Shown: positions 14,808 through 23,353, counted from the stretch's first letter. The stretch is DNA of 24,529 nt from an uncultured Lachnospiraceae bacterium (GCA_910588865.1 CAJUSJ010000058.1:1-24529); one strand, 5' to 3'. Numbers and translations: made by a program. Notes: generated by a model from the letters alone, not told the origin.

Positions 14808-16454
14808 TTACTCGGTCCATGAAATGGTGGGAAGTCCTACCCCGAAAGTCCTTCCCCTATAGTGTTCAATGGCTTTGTTGTGGATGTTGACATTGATCTG
14901 ATAACAGATGGGGATACAGGCGCTGTCCTCAAAAAGAACGGTCTGGATTTCATCATAGATCCTGCTTCTCTCCTCCACATCCGCGAGGGCAGGGGCCTTT
15001 GCCACCAGCTCATCAATCTTCTCGTTGTAGTAATTATAATTTAAGGAATGGTTGCTGTTGCCGTCGCTGGCAAAATACTGTTTGAATGTGGAGGCGGGAT
15101 CCCCGTTGTTCATGCCGAACACGGTCAGGGTCATGTCATAGCTCCCCTCCTGCTGCCTCTCCTTATAGATGGAGGAATCCACGATCTCAATGCTGAAAAA
15201 AACACCAAGCTCCTGGTAAACCTGTTTTAAATACTCCGCCACTGCCTTGCAGTTGTAGTCGGAAGCTGTGCTGGACCGGATGATCATGGTCATGTCCGCG
15301 TGGTCCGCGCCTTTCTCATCCAGAACTTCTCTGGCCAGCGCCTTTGCCCTCTCCAGATCGTACTCCCCCTGAAGATCCAGATGAAAAACAGACTGAGCGC
15401 TCAGAAAAGAATAGGCTGGTTCCAAAAGCCCATTGTAGAGAACACCACAGACGCTCTCCCTGTCAGTGGCCAGGTTTAACGCCTCCCGCATACGCCTGTC
15501 CGCCAAAAATTCATTGTTACAGTTGAACATAATATACTCGGTCATGTGGCTGGGGGTGCTGTCCATGGAAAAATTGTCGTCTGTATCGCAGAGGTTTTTC
15601 GCTCCAGCCATGGTGATGGCCCCATTGTCTGCGAGGCCCATAACTTCCCCTGCCTTTAAAGCAGAAATCCGGGTCTGGGCATCTGGAATACAGCGGATCC
15701 TGAAATATTTCACTTTCCCTTTCTCTCCATAATAATCGTCATTTCGTTCCAGAAGCACATACTCCCCATCCACATGATCCGTGATCTTGTAGGGGCCCGT
15801 ACCCACGGCGTAATCGGAGATAACCCCTGTCTCCTTGTCAAAACAGCCCGGACTGAACATGGGGCTGCCGTAGTCAGACAGAACATACTCCAGGGTGGTA
15901 ATGGGTTGTGTAAATGTAAATTTCACCGTAAACTCGTCAACCTTCTCCATCTTATCTAAGTTGGGAAAGGATTTTTCCACGCTTAAAGATGTGTAGGTTG
16001 AAGTAATCCCATGAGTCCACCGGTCAATATTCTCCAGACATGTATCCGCGTTGAACTGTATTCCATCGGTAAAAAACGCGTCATCCCTTAAGCGGAACGT
16101 CCACTCTGTACAAGCGTCATTGTGTTCCCAGGACTGTGCCAGCCACGGCTCTATAACCCCTCCGTTGTTCGTTGTCAGTGCCTCCCACACGTAAGTCCCC
16201 TCCCAGCAGTAGAACGCGTCTCCGCTTCCCTGAACCGCATCCCGATATGTGGCGATGACTACCTCCGTCTCCTCATTAGGGTTACCTTTGGCCTCCTCTT
16301 CCCGAGACGTTTTCTGACCATCTGCCGCTGACCCTCTCTCAGCTTCCTGAGTCTGGGCCGCCTTCTGGCCCGGGGCGCTTCCATCTTTGCATCCGGATGT
16401 AAAGGCCATGGCCGCGGAACAGGCCAGTAACAGCGCTAAAAACCTTTTTCTCAT
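14808..16454 (-). CDS. ABC importer binding lipoprotein (SBP_bac_5, peptide/nickel type)
   Basis: This extracellular solute-binding subunit (548 aa) captures ligand for the importer. The signal peptide ends in a lipobox-like FTSGC (Cys22) and is followed by a Gly/Gln/Glu-rich linker to about 60. Family motifs include PWLAQSWEHN, WTFRLRDDAFFTDGIQFNAD and GTGPYKI. Also present are MREALNLATDRESV near the middle and KAVAEYLKQVYQELGV in the C-terminal lobe. These place it in the SBP_bac_5 family of peptide, nickel and metallophore binders. The binding pocket cannot be typed by eye. The cobalamin riboswitch in its 5' leader argues for a ligand linked to cobalt or corrinoid supply rather than general peptides. 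It is the first gene of the five-gene operon. Confidence 0.93.
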   Translation of the reverse strand: MRKRFLALLLACSAAMAFTSGCKDGSAPGQKAAQTQEAERGSAADGQKTSREEEAKGNPNEETEVVIATYRDAVQGSGDAFYCWEGTYVWEALTTNNGGVIEPWLAQSWEHNDACTEWTFRLRDDAFFTDGIQFNADTCLENIDRWTHGITSTYTSLSVEKSFPNLDKMEKVDEFTVKFTFTQPITTLEYVLSDYGSPMFSPGCFDKETGVISDYAVGTGPYKITDHVDGEYVLLERNDDYYGEKGKVKYFRIRCIPDAQTRISALKAGEVMGLADNGAITMAGAKNLCDTDDNFSMDSTPSHMTEYIMFNCNNEFLADRRMREALNLATDRESVCGVLYNGLLEPAYSFLSAQSVFHLDLQGEYDLERAKALAREVLDEKGADHADMTMIIRSSTASDYNCKAVAEYLKQVYQELGVFFSIEIVDSSIYKERQQEGSYDMTLTVFGMNNGDPASTFKQYFASDGNSNHSLNYNYYNEKIDELVAKAPALADVEERSRIYDEIQTVLFEDSACIPICYQINVNIHNKAIEHYRGRTFGVGLPTISWTE

Positions 16455-16555
16455 GTTGTTTCCTCCGCCTTAATCAAAATATTTTGTTGGACAGCAGTCA
16501 ATTTGTCAGGAAAATACGGGAGAATATCCCACAATGAATCAGAAGGTAAGGTACA

Positions 16556-16616
16556 CCAAAAACACACCCCAAACCTCAGCGTGAGAATCTTTCTTCTCCC
16601 GCCTTCGGGGTATGTT
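16556..16616 (-). terminator. Riboswitch-linked intrinsic terminator
   Basis: On the minus strand AACATACCCC pairs with GGGGTGTGTT (10 bp, one G-U) around an inner 41-nt region, followed by UUUU. It sits between the B12 riboswitch and the binding-protein gene, about 100 nt before the ATG. This is the expected position for transcription attenuation when cobalamin is bound. Confidence 0.7.
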
Positions 16617-16659
16617 AAAAACGGTACAATCAATGCCTCGTGATCTGGAATTCTCATTC

Positions 16660-16855
16660 CCGTACCAACAACCGGCAGGTTTCCTGACTTGCGGATCTTC
16701 ACACAAAAGCCGTCTTCCCGGTTTCCCAGTGACCGCGTGTACACGCCTGGCTTTTTGCTCCCCGCTTACAGTGACGAGATCGTACAGGACTTTCACCTGT
16801 TTCCCTTTTACCTGTCCCCCAAACAGTCCTGAAGAGACAGCACCGGATGCCTTTA
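16660..16855 (-). ncRNA. Cobalamin (B12) riboswitch
   Basis: Reading the minus strand, the core elements of the B12 aptamer appear in order. AAAAGGGAA comes first, then AGGTGAAAGTCCTGTACG (the G-rich 5' core and L4 region). TCACTGTAAGCGGGG follows, then GGTCACTGGGAAACCGGGAAG. The 3' B12 box is AAGTCAGGAAACCTGCCGG (about 16672-16692). The order and spacing fit the class I aptamer. It lies downstream of a good promoter and upstream of a terminator and the ABC operon, so high cobalamin should shut the operon off. Boundaries are approximate. Confidence 0.95.
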
Positions 16856-16870
16856 TAATTGTCTGTGATG

Positions 16871-16899
16871 ATTGTAGCATTATACAGAGGAATAGGCAA
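16871..16899 (-). promoter_or_regulatory. Promoter of the riboswitch/ABC operon
   Basis: On the minus strand TTGCCT (16894-16899), a 17-nt spacer and TACAAT (16871-16876) place the start just before the riboswitch. Confidence 0.55.
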
Positions 16900-17055
16900 T
16901 ACCTCTAACAGAGAATTCGTAAATCAGTCCTTTTTTTCGTCTGAATGGACAAGATAATAACTTGACATGTTTGTTATTCCTAAATTGTGATGTGATATCA
17001 TAAATTATGAGACAGAACAGAAATTTGATGTTGTTGTTATGGGTGACGCGGCATG

Positions 17056-17119
17056 AAAAAACTCCTTTTCGATAAGAATTATCACATCTGAATTCTTACC
17101 GAAAAGGAGCTGTTTTTTA
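17056..17119 (-). terminator. Terminator of the pectate lyase gene
   Basis: CTCCTTTTCG plus TAAGAATT on one arm pairs with AATTCTTA plus CGAAAAGGAG on the other across a 10-nt loop, with one unpaired base. The minus strand ends in GGAGTTTTTTC. It starts about 15 nt after the stop. T runs occur on both sides, so it may work in both directions. Confidence 0.88.
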
Positions 17120-17133
17120 GCGCAAGTTAGGGG

Positions 17134-20100
17134 CTATCTACCCTGGTATTCCGCACACACGCCATCCCCGTCTGCCTGATACCCGTCAGGTGTTGTCCCG
17201 TTCACCACAAGGGATCCCATGGGACCGCCCGCGTTCTCCCGGAAATAGTACCACTTTCCGCTGATCTGATGCCAGCCCGTATACATGTAGCCCTGGGTCC
17301 CGTCAGATACGTTGTGGAGGAAATACCAGTTTCCATCTGTATCCAGATACCAGCCAGTAACCATGTAGCCTTCCTTATTAAACCGGTACCACTGGCTTGA
17401 ACCGTTCCAGGTCAGCTGGCTCCAGCAATCCGCGGGCCATGTTCCGTCACTGTTTCGATACCACCAACCTACATTGTCCTGTATCCACTGGGCCGTCGGC
17501 CTTTTGGAAGAACCGGAACCAGAACTTCCGCCTCTGCTATTGTCTGGTTTTTCCGCTGGCTTGGATGCTGTAAACTCCAGGACAAAGGGGCTGAAGGACC
17601 TGGTCTCTATGACAGTGTGCTTTGTTCCGCTGTCATCAGCTATAACTGAATATGTAACGTTCTCTTTGTGAGTCGTCTTTACATACTTCGCGGCGGGATC
17701 AATTCCCTGGGAAGGAAGAACCACCGGGAAACGGATAATTCTGGAATTGTTGGACAGTTCTACTTTCTCTCCGCTCTCTGTGTCATACAGGCTGATGTCA
17801 TAGACCAACTTTTTGATCAGGACTGTGGCTGTCACCGTCCCGTCATCCCCGACGGTTATCACTGTCTCCAGTTCAATATCGTCCAGGGTTTGCTTCAGTT
17901 CCACTGATTCTGGAAGCTGCTGCTCTCTGATTACCTCTTCCAACCCTTCGATTCCCTGTTTTACAAACTCCTGGCTGTTTACCGCCTCATTAATAGCCTT
18001 TTCGATCTCCGCGGTCTGCTCCCCGATCTGCCGCTTAGCCTCCTCTTTCTGTTGGTCATCCAGCTTGTCAAGGTCATCCTGGCTGATCTCCGGCTCCGGC
18101 ACAGTGATCCATGAAGTATCCGGCTGGTCCGGATCCTCCTCATTGAGATAGGTTCCCGCTCCGGCTTCGCGGATCTCGCTTCCCTCTGCTGGTTTTAAGA
18201 AATCGCCGAACACGATCTTTCCATCTACCCACTGGTAGCACCGCTCTTTGTCCAGGGTCACAAAGTCTTCCGCTGACACAGAGTTTTTCTGATCCATATA
18301 GAAAAAGTTGTTTTCATTGATCTTGCATGCCACCTTGTCGTCATACACCTTGTCAAGGCTCAGGCTGTACTCATCTGAGCGGTAGGATACATTGTTCTTT
18401 ACAGTGCCATCCGCTGTCAGCTGGCCCTTTTCGTCTGTCTTGTAGGGACTGGGCCTTAAAATAATGTTAAATCTCTTGTTGTCATAGCTTGTGTTGTTCT
18501 GGATCAGCAGCTCTCCTGAGTTAAAATTGTCGGTAATGCCGTCCAGGCCATTGTTGTAAGCAATGGAGTTTAATAACTGGTGAGCAACCTCTCGTCCTTC
18601 GCCGCCCAGCTTGAAACCGTTGTTGCCGTTGTTGTAAGCCACACAGTTTTTAATGATGGTACGTCCGTTGGGGCCTGCCGCCAGGGTGTTGTACAGATCC
18701 CATCCGTCATCCGCGTTGTCATGAGATACGCAGTTTTCAAACACATTGTCGTCGCCGGACTGGGATTTGGAAGCAAATCCGTCTGCGTTAATGCCGGATT
18801 CATCCCGGTTTTCATAAGACTCACAGTTAACCACTGTATTGTAAGACGGCCACAAGCTTCTGCTGCCTCTCTTCTTGGTGATGGTCAATCCCGCGTCGCT
18901 GGAAGTGTTGTGAATCAGACAGGTATCCACCGTGTTGTTGCTTCCATGGATCATAACTCCTCTGGAACCAACCTCATCCTTGCCGTCCACATCCAGACCT
19001 TTTACATACCAGTAGTCGGAATTCAGCACAAAGAGCTGAGATTTTCCGCCAGTGACCACAACCTTTCCAACAGCGATGAGGGACTTTATGGCCTCCTCAT
19101 TTCCTGAAGAAGTCAGGGGAATCTCAAATGGCTCATACTCCCCTTCCAGCATGTACACAGTTCCGCCTGGAACCACTTTCTCCACAGCGGTCTTGATGTC
19201 CATGGGACTTTCCTTGGTTCCCGCTCCTTCCGGTGTTCCCTGAGGTGACGCGAACAGCTCATCCTTGTAGCTTTCTTTCTTGACAGTTATGGCGGCAGTC
19301 TTTACCTTGCCGGCCTCAGAGCCTTCGTCTGCCATATACTCCAGCACAAATGTTGATTCCTGGCCTTCAATTACAGCTGGATAAGCAAACTGGACTCCGC
19401 CTTCCACCGCCTGGCTGTCCGCGATCTTTTTGCCATCCTGGGTCACGCTGATGACACCGTCCAGGCTTACCAGCGCCTGAACCGTATAGTCGCCGCTGTT
19501 GGTGTAGGAAGCAGAAGCCTCATGGAGCTCCGCCTTCTCACTGTTCGGTGCCACATAGGCCGGGGTTGTGTCCGCGGTTCCTATATCAGACACATACAGC
19601 TGGATATTCTCCACCTTCATCCTGGCATTTCTGGAAGCAAAAAATCCTACGGTCATGTAGTCCTTGTCCAGGTGGGCCACAATATTGGGAGTCACGTTTT
19701 TATCTGTAAAGGTGTAGGCCTCCTTTGTGCCGTCTTCCCCGATATAGGTCTCCGTGTATCCCTCATCTGTCCTCTCCAGGATCAGCTTCATCTTGGCATT
19801 ATAATAGTTCTTATCCGGATGAGGCACTCCCGCCGGAGCTTTACTGCCATCCGCCTCTGCCACATTTTTCGCGAATACGGAGCTGGGGGTAGGCGTGTTC
19901 AGATTGCCTGCCGGGCTGTTAACCCCGTATCTTGCCATGGCTTTGATATTCAGTCCCGCGTTTACTGACTTGGAGGCTGCCATGACTTCCAGCATGACCA
20001 TGTTGGAGGCTGCCGGATACTCTTCATAGCCTTCTTCTAGGGGATCTTTTCTCGCGACACCATTGACATCTCTGACCATCAGGCCCGCGCCTTCCTGGGC

Positions 20101-20595
20101 ATTGGGGGCTTTGCCGTTCTCTGGTCCCATATGTTCAATGGTTACATCCGCTGACAGATAAAAATTCTTGTCAGTGGGAACTTCTGTGTAATAAAATGTC
20201 AATCCGTCGTGGCCTGTCTGGATCTTTCCTCCTCTGGACTCAATGACCACATCTTGTACAGGGGCCTCTTTTTCACTTGGAAGGGCCTCATCAGAGCCTA
20301 CCGGCCACACATAGTTGGTCCCCACCTTGTCCTCTAGCACATTGGAGCTGAAATTTAAATCCGTGGACTGACCGAAGGCAATGGCTTTCCACGGTCCATC
20401 CCACCTGGTGCTGTTGGAGTCTGTGGCAGGGACCCCATTATTGTCTGTTGCCACAGCGTCACCGTCCTTTTTCTGAGTGGCTGAAACTCTGATGTCCATC
20501 TGATTCGCAAACGTTTGCACAGACGGCCCGCTTAAAACCATGGCCGCTGACAAAACAAGGGCCAGCCTTCGTTTCAGCTGCGTCATTTTTCGCAT
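17134..20595 (-). CDS. Secreted family-9 pectate lyase with choline-binding-type repeats
   Basis: This 1153-residue exported enzyme probably cleaves polygalacturonate by Ca-dependent beta-elimination. Domains: signal peptide (1-30, cleavage near TFA); an N-terminal beta-rich region (about 65-340) and a short Ig-like segment (to about 440); a right-handed beta-helix (about 445-800) repeating N-x-V/C-S-Y-x-N units. Expected PL9 catalytic residues are present: Asp605 (NADGFASK), Asp629, Asp630 and Asp633 (NADDGWDLY), and Lys662 as base (GFKLGGEG). An acidic helical segment (833-895) and another beta region follow. After a Gly/Ser linker (1021-1031) come Trp/Tyr-rich cell-wall-binding repeats (1036-1120; GWYLDTDGNWYFL, GWHQISGKWYYF). 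It would be anchored to the cell surface. ATG at 20595 follows AGGAGG by 9 nt. Confidence 0.9.
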   Translation of the reverse strand: MRKMTQLKRRLALVLSAAMVLSGPSVQTFANQMDIRVSATQKKDGDAVATDNNGVPATDSNSTRWDGPWKAIAFGQSTDLNFSSNVLEDKVGTNYVWPVGSDEALPSEKEAPVQDVVIESRGGKIQTGHDGLTFYYTEVPTDKNFYLSADVTIEHMGPENGKAPNAQEGAGLMVRDVNGVARKDPLEEGYEEYPAASNMVMLEVMAASKSVNAGLNIKAMARYGVNSPAGNLNTPTPSSVFAKNVAEADGSKAPAGVPHPDKNYYNAKMKLILERTDEGYTETYIGEDGTKEAYTFTDKNVTPNIVAHLDKDYMTVGFFASRNARMKVENIQLYVSDIGTADTTPAYVAPNSEKAELHEASASYTNSGDYTVQALVSLDGVISVTQDGKKIADSQAVEGGVQFAYPAVIEGQESTFVLEYMADEGSEAGKVKTAAITVKKESYKDELFASPQGTPEGAGTKESPMDIKTAVEKVVPGGTVYMLEGEYEPFEIPLTSSGNEEAIKSLIAVGKVVVTGGKSQLFVLNSDYWYVKGLDVDGKDEVGSRGVMIHGSNNTVDTCLIHNTSSDAGLTITKKRGSRSLWPSYNTVVNCESYENRDESGINADGFASKSQSGDDNVFENCVSHDNADDGWDLYNTLAAGPNGRTIIKNCVAYNNGNNGFKLGGEGREVAHQLLNSIAYNNGLDGITDNFNSGELLIQNNTSYDNKRFNIILRPSPYKTDEKGQLTADGTVKNNVSYRSDEYSLSLDKVYDDKVACKINENNFFYMDQKNSVSAEDFVTLDKERCYQWVDGKIVFGDFLKPAEGSEIREAGAGTYLNEEDPDQPDTSWITVPEPEISQDDLDKLDDQQKEEAKRQIGEQTAEIEKAINEAVNSQEFVKQGIEGLEEVIREQQLPESVELKQTLDDIELETVITVGDDGTVTATVLIKKLVYDISLYDTESGEKVELSNNSRIIRFPVVLPSQGIDPAAKYVKTTHKENVTYSVIADDSGTKHTVIETRSFSPFVLEFTASKPAEKPDNSRGGSSGSGSSKRPTAQWIQDNVGWWYRNSDGTWPADCWSQLTWNGSSQWYRFNKEGYMVTGWYLDTDGNWYFLHNVSDGTQGYMYTGWHQISGKWYYFRENAGGPMGSLVVNGTTPDGYQADGDGVCAEYQGR
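20507..20518. promoter_or_regulatory. LacI-type operator inside the pectate lyase signal-peptide codons
   Basis: GCAAACGTTTGC is a perfect 12-bp palindrome centred on CG, the typical core of LacI-family operators. It lies about 80 nt inside the gene. With flanks (TGCAAACGTTTGCG on the minus strand) it departs from the CcpA cre consensus at one position. Confidence 0.55.
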
Positions 20596-20636
20596 TTTTT
20601 CATACCTCCTAGCATTTTTTTATTTCTTGTGCTTTC

Positions 20637-20664
20637 ATTATAGCATTTTTTTGTCATTTTTCAA
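20637..20664 (-). promoter_or_regulatory. Promoter of the pectate lyase gene
   Basis: On the minus strand TTGAAA (20659-20664), a 16-nt spacer and TATAAT (20637-20642) with an upstream TG. About 40 nt before the ATG. Confidence 0.7.
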
Positions 20665-20678
20665 TGCAAACGTTGTCA
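20665..20678. promoter_or_regulatory. cre/LacI-type operator at the pectate lyase promoter
   Basis: TGCAAACGTTGTCA fits the catabolite-responsive-element consensus TGNAANCGNNNNCA at every fixed position and abuts the -35 hexamer. CcpA or a pectin-specific LacI-family repressor could bind it. Confidence 0.65.
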
Positions 20679-20958
20679 AATCACAATTTTTGTTACATAT
20701 CTACGATATTCTATTCTTTTTTTGTGCACTTTTTCTAAATACTCCTCAATATCCCCCAATATGCTTAGTTAAGTTAAATCTGGTTTTTTCAAAGAAGAGC
20801 CTTCTCCAGGCAGGGGCAACAAATGCCCTGAGGAATGTATGGCCATTCTGAACCATGACTGGAGAGAGCCTGCCTTGGAAAGCAGCCGTACAGACACAAT
20901 GTTCTACTCGCCCTTTATCCCGCATATGTTATACCAATATCCTTTTTCCGGAGCCTTT
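20679..20958 (+). other. Leader region of the flippase gene, possible RNA fold
   Basis: Between the pectate lyase promoter and the flippase start I see no other gene. Bases 20802-20885 could fold into a three-way structure. An outer stem joins CTTCTCCAGGCAGG to CCTGCCTTGGAAAG (two mismatches). Inside are CAGGGGCA-ACAAA-TGCCCTG and a GAATG/CATTC hairpin. It matches no riboswitch class I know. No clear promoter hexamers were found for the flippase. Confidence 0.35.
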
Positions 20959-22551
20959 ATGACCGATTTTTTTAAAAAACACACCCTGATCACCGGCACC
21001 CTTCTTCTGACAGCCACCGGCTTTGCCACAAGGGTGCTGGGATTTTTTTACCGAATCTTTCTCTCTCGGACCATCGGCGGAGAAGGTCTTGGCATCTACA
21101 ACATGGTTCATCCGATCTATGGGATCTGTTTCGCCCTGTGCGCTGGTTCCATCCAGACAGCCATATCCAGGTTTGTGGCAGCGGGCGTCCATAAAGGGAA
21201 ACAGATCTTTCGCGCCGGGCTTGTAATCTCCCTGTCCCTGGCCTTTGGGCTGACCGGGCTGATCATCCGGTTTTCCGCCCCCCTGTCTCACTACATACTC
21301 ATGGAGGACCGCTGCGCCTCCCTGCTGCCTTTTATGGCTGCGTCTGTACCTTTTTCCGCGGTTCACGCGTGTGTTAACGGCTATTATTACGGCACAAAAA
21401 AAACCAATGTTCCGGCCATATCTCAGATCGTGGAGCAGACCATCCGCATGGCCGCCGTATTTCTCATCGCCGACATTTTGACAGAAAGCGGACGGGCGAT
21501 CACCGTGGAACTGGCAGTTGTAGGACATCTCATCGGGGAAGTGGCTGCCTGCCTTTTTTCTGTGCTCTGCTTCTGTCTTTTTACTTCCAGGGGCAGCGAA
21601 AGGCCTTCGGACCCTGATGTATCAGCGGTGACACCAGCTGCCGCGAATCCCCATACACCATTTTTTTCCAAACAGTCAGGGGCCCAGTCCCCTCTCCTGT
21701 CTTCTTTTTTCGAGACCGCCCCGCCGCTCATGGCCCTGGCCCTGCCCCTTATGGGCAACCGACTGGTCTTAAACCTGCTCTCCAGCGCTGAGGCCATCTG
21801 GATTCCGGGAAGCCTCTCCGCCTACGGCCTGTCATCCCGGGAAGCCCTGAGCATCTATGGGGTCCTTACGGGAATGGCTATGCCCTTTATCCTCTTCCCT
21901 TCCGCCATCACCAACTCCATGGCCGTACTTTTACTTCCCACAGTGGCAGAAGCCCAGGCTGAAGGAGACCAATCTCGGATCTCCCGAACCATCTCCATGT
22001 CCCTGCGATACAGTCTGTACATGGGGATCCTGTGTGTCGGAGTCTTTACCATGTTCGGCCCGGAGCTTGGAACCGGTGTTTTTAAAGACTCTTCAGCAGG
22101 TGTCTTCATGCAGATTCTGGCCTGGCTATGTCCATTCCTGTACCTGGCCACCACTATGGGCAGCATCCTGAATGGGCTGGGAAAGACCGCCACCACCTTT
22201 TTTCAAAACGTGGCAGCCCTCATCCTCCGTCTCGGCTTTGTCCTTGTGGGAATCCCTTCCCTTGGCATCATGGCCTACCTGTGGGGCATGCTGGCAAGCG
22301 AACTGCTTCTGGCCCTTCTCCACCTGCTGTCCCTAAAGCGAATCGTGACCTTTACCTGGAACACCTGGGATATTATCTTAAAACCGTCATTCTTTTTGAT
22401 CATCTCCATTGGAATCTACTATGCCTTGTTTTCCATATGGGACGGTTTTGATACTCTGCCTCTTTTTCTCTCCACCTCTCTTCATATCGGTGTATTAAGT
22501 TTGTGTTATGGAGGGCTGCTTCTGGTATCCCATCTGGCAAAAAAGGGTTAA
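20959..22551 (+). CDS. MurJ/SpoVB-type polysaccharide flippase
   Basis: This integral membrane protein of the MOP superfamily has about 14 hydrophobic segments (530 aa from the chosen start). The N-terminus KKHTLITGTLLLTATGFATRVLGFFYRIFLSRTIG-EGLGIYN matches SpoVB/YtgP-type flippases, which move lipid-linked glycans across the membrane; SpoVB is needed for spore cortex formation. A central soluble Ser/Pro-rich loop (near residues 214-248) is longer than I would expect. ATG 20959 has GGAG 6 nt upstream and fits the family N-terminus. An in-frame ATG at 20839, with GAGGA before it, would add 40 residues without homology. Orientation is divergent from the pectate lyase gene. Confidence 0.88.
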   Translation: MTDFFKKHTLITGTLLLTATGFATRVLGFFYRIFLSRTIGGEGLGIYNMVHPIYGICFALCAGSIQTAISRFVAAGVHKGKQIFRAGLVISLSLAFGLTGLIIRFSAPLSHYILMEDRCASLLPFMAASVPFSAVHACVNGYYYGTKKTNVPAISQIVEQTIRMAAVFLIADILTESGRAITVELAVVGHLIGEVAACLFSVLCFCLFTSRGSERPSDPDVSAVTPAAANPHTPFFSKQSGAQSPLLSSFFETAPPLMALALPLMGNRLVLNLLSSAEAIWIPGSLSAYGLSSREALSIYGVLTGMAMPFILFPSAITNSMAVLLLPTVAEAQAEGDQSRISRTISMSLRYSLYMGILCVGVFTMFGPELGTGVFKDSSAGVFMQILAWLCPFLYLATTMGSILNGLGKTATTFFQNVAALILRLGFVLVGIPSLGIMAYLWGMLASELLLALLHLLSLKRIVTFTWNTWDIILKPSFFLIISIGIYYALFSIWDGFDTLPLFLSTSLHIGVLSLCYGGLLLVSHLAKKG

Positions 22552-22789
22552 ACTTATAAGGGGCTGCCGCAAAATGATATGGTGACAGTTCATCTCTTCG
22601 CGGCGGGCATAACCGTTTTCTCCTTCCCTATATTCGAGTTTTCCGCGGAAAATCTGAGGTTTATATGTAGATTATTGTTACCTCGAATTTGACCAGGATC
22701 TCATGCTGGTTTCTAACGGTACTATAACTTTCTGTTTCATAGAATTATCTTTTCATAAGTCAGATAAATAAAACAGCTATGCCGCGGGC
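22552..22789. other. Intergenic region, no gene seen
   Basis: This AT-rich stretch has no supported ORF and no clear terminator for the flippase. GGGGCTGCCGCAAAATGA at 22560-22577 resembles the outer ends of some insertion sequences, but no matching inverted end or transposase was found. Confidence 0.4.
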
Positions 22790-23162
22790 TGAAAGATTCT
22801 GTCGCGGAATGCCGATGGCAGCATCGGGAAAGTTCCCGTTGACAGTACCATGACCGGACAGGTGCCGGTCCATACAACAGGAACCATTTTAGAGGATACC
22901 TTCTATCCCAGCCACAATGCCACGGATTTCTATCATCACTACAAAGAAGACATTGCCTTAATAGGAGAAATGGGATTCAAATGGATGTACAGCGCAAAGG
23001 ATATTATCCGGAATACAAACGAAAAGAATTTGAGAGAGAGCATATTGTCATAAAGACAGAAGACAAAGACCCGGAAACCATCCAGGGAGGAACCGTGGAT
23101 TTCATTGGATTTAGCTATTACATGTCCATGGTATCCTCTACTGACCCAGATATAGAAAGAAC
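22790..23162 (+). pseudogene. Decayed GH1 6-phospho-beta-glucosidase
   Basis: Two GH1 fragments survive in different frames. The first (to about 22980) contains FYPSHNATDFYHHYKEDIAL and IGEMGFK, the family N-terminal block. The sequence then jumps frame to DVQRKGYYPEYKRKEFERE (about 22983-23040) and GGTVDFIGFSYYMSMVSS (about 23090-23145), which normally lie some 200 residues further on. The start, the acid/base region, the nucleophile region and the C-terminus are missing. It is a different GH1 subgroup from the intact enzyme at 1629-3044, so it is a lost second glucosidase rather than a recent copy. Confidence 0.85.
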
Positions 23163-23285
23163 AGAAGGCAATCGTTTCAAAAGGCACGGTATAATCCACG
23201 GAATTTACAATATATTTATTGGATTCCAGTTCCACTAAAAATGCCTGCATCTGCTCAAGAATTGTCATATTTCATTCATCTTTCA

Positions 23286-23314
23286 TTGACTTCCATTTTA
23301 GTAATGACTATAAT
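23286..23314 (+). promoter_or_regulatory. Strong promoter before the LysR remnant
   Basis: TTGACT (23286-23291), a 17-nt spacer and perfect TATAAT (23309-23314), about 40 nt upstream of the ATG. Well preserved although the gene behind it is shortened. Confidence 0.7.
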
Positions 23315-23353
23315 CAGAGCACCCTGACGAACCGAAAGGAAATGTGAAATTAT

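Noticed and set aside
16451..16880. Small minus-strand frames over the B12 riboswitch
   Set aside because: They translate the aptamer and terminator RNA; composition is not protein-like.
16960..17030. TTGACA and AT-rich palindrome between the ABC and lyase genes
   Set aside because: No matching -10 at proper spacing and no downstream plus-strand gene.
22560..22577. Insertion-sequence-like end GGGGCTGCCGCAAAATGA
   Set aside because: No partner inverted repeat and no transposase remnant in the window.
23170..23268. Minus-strand start MTILEQMQAFLVELESNKYI, divergent from LysR
   Set aside because: It looks somewhat protein-like but lacks a ribosome site and soon runs antisense into the GH1 remnant; it could be a relic but cannot be assigned.
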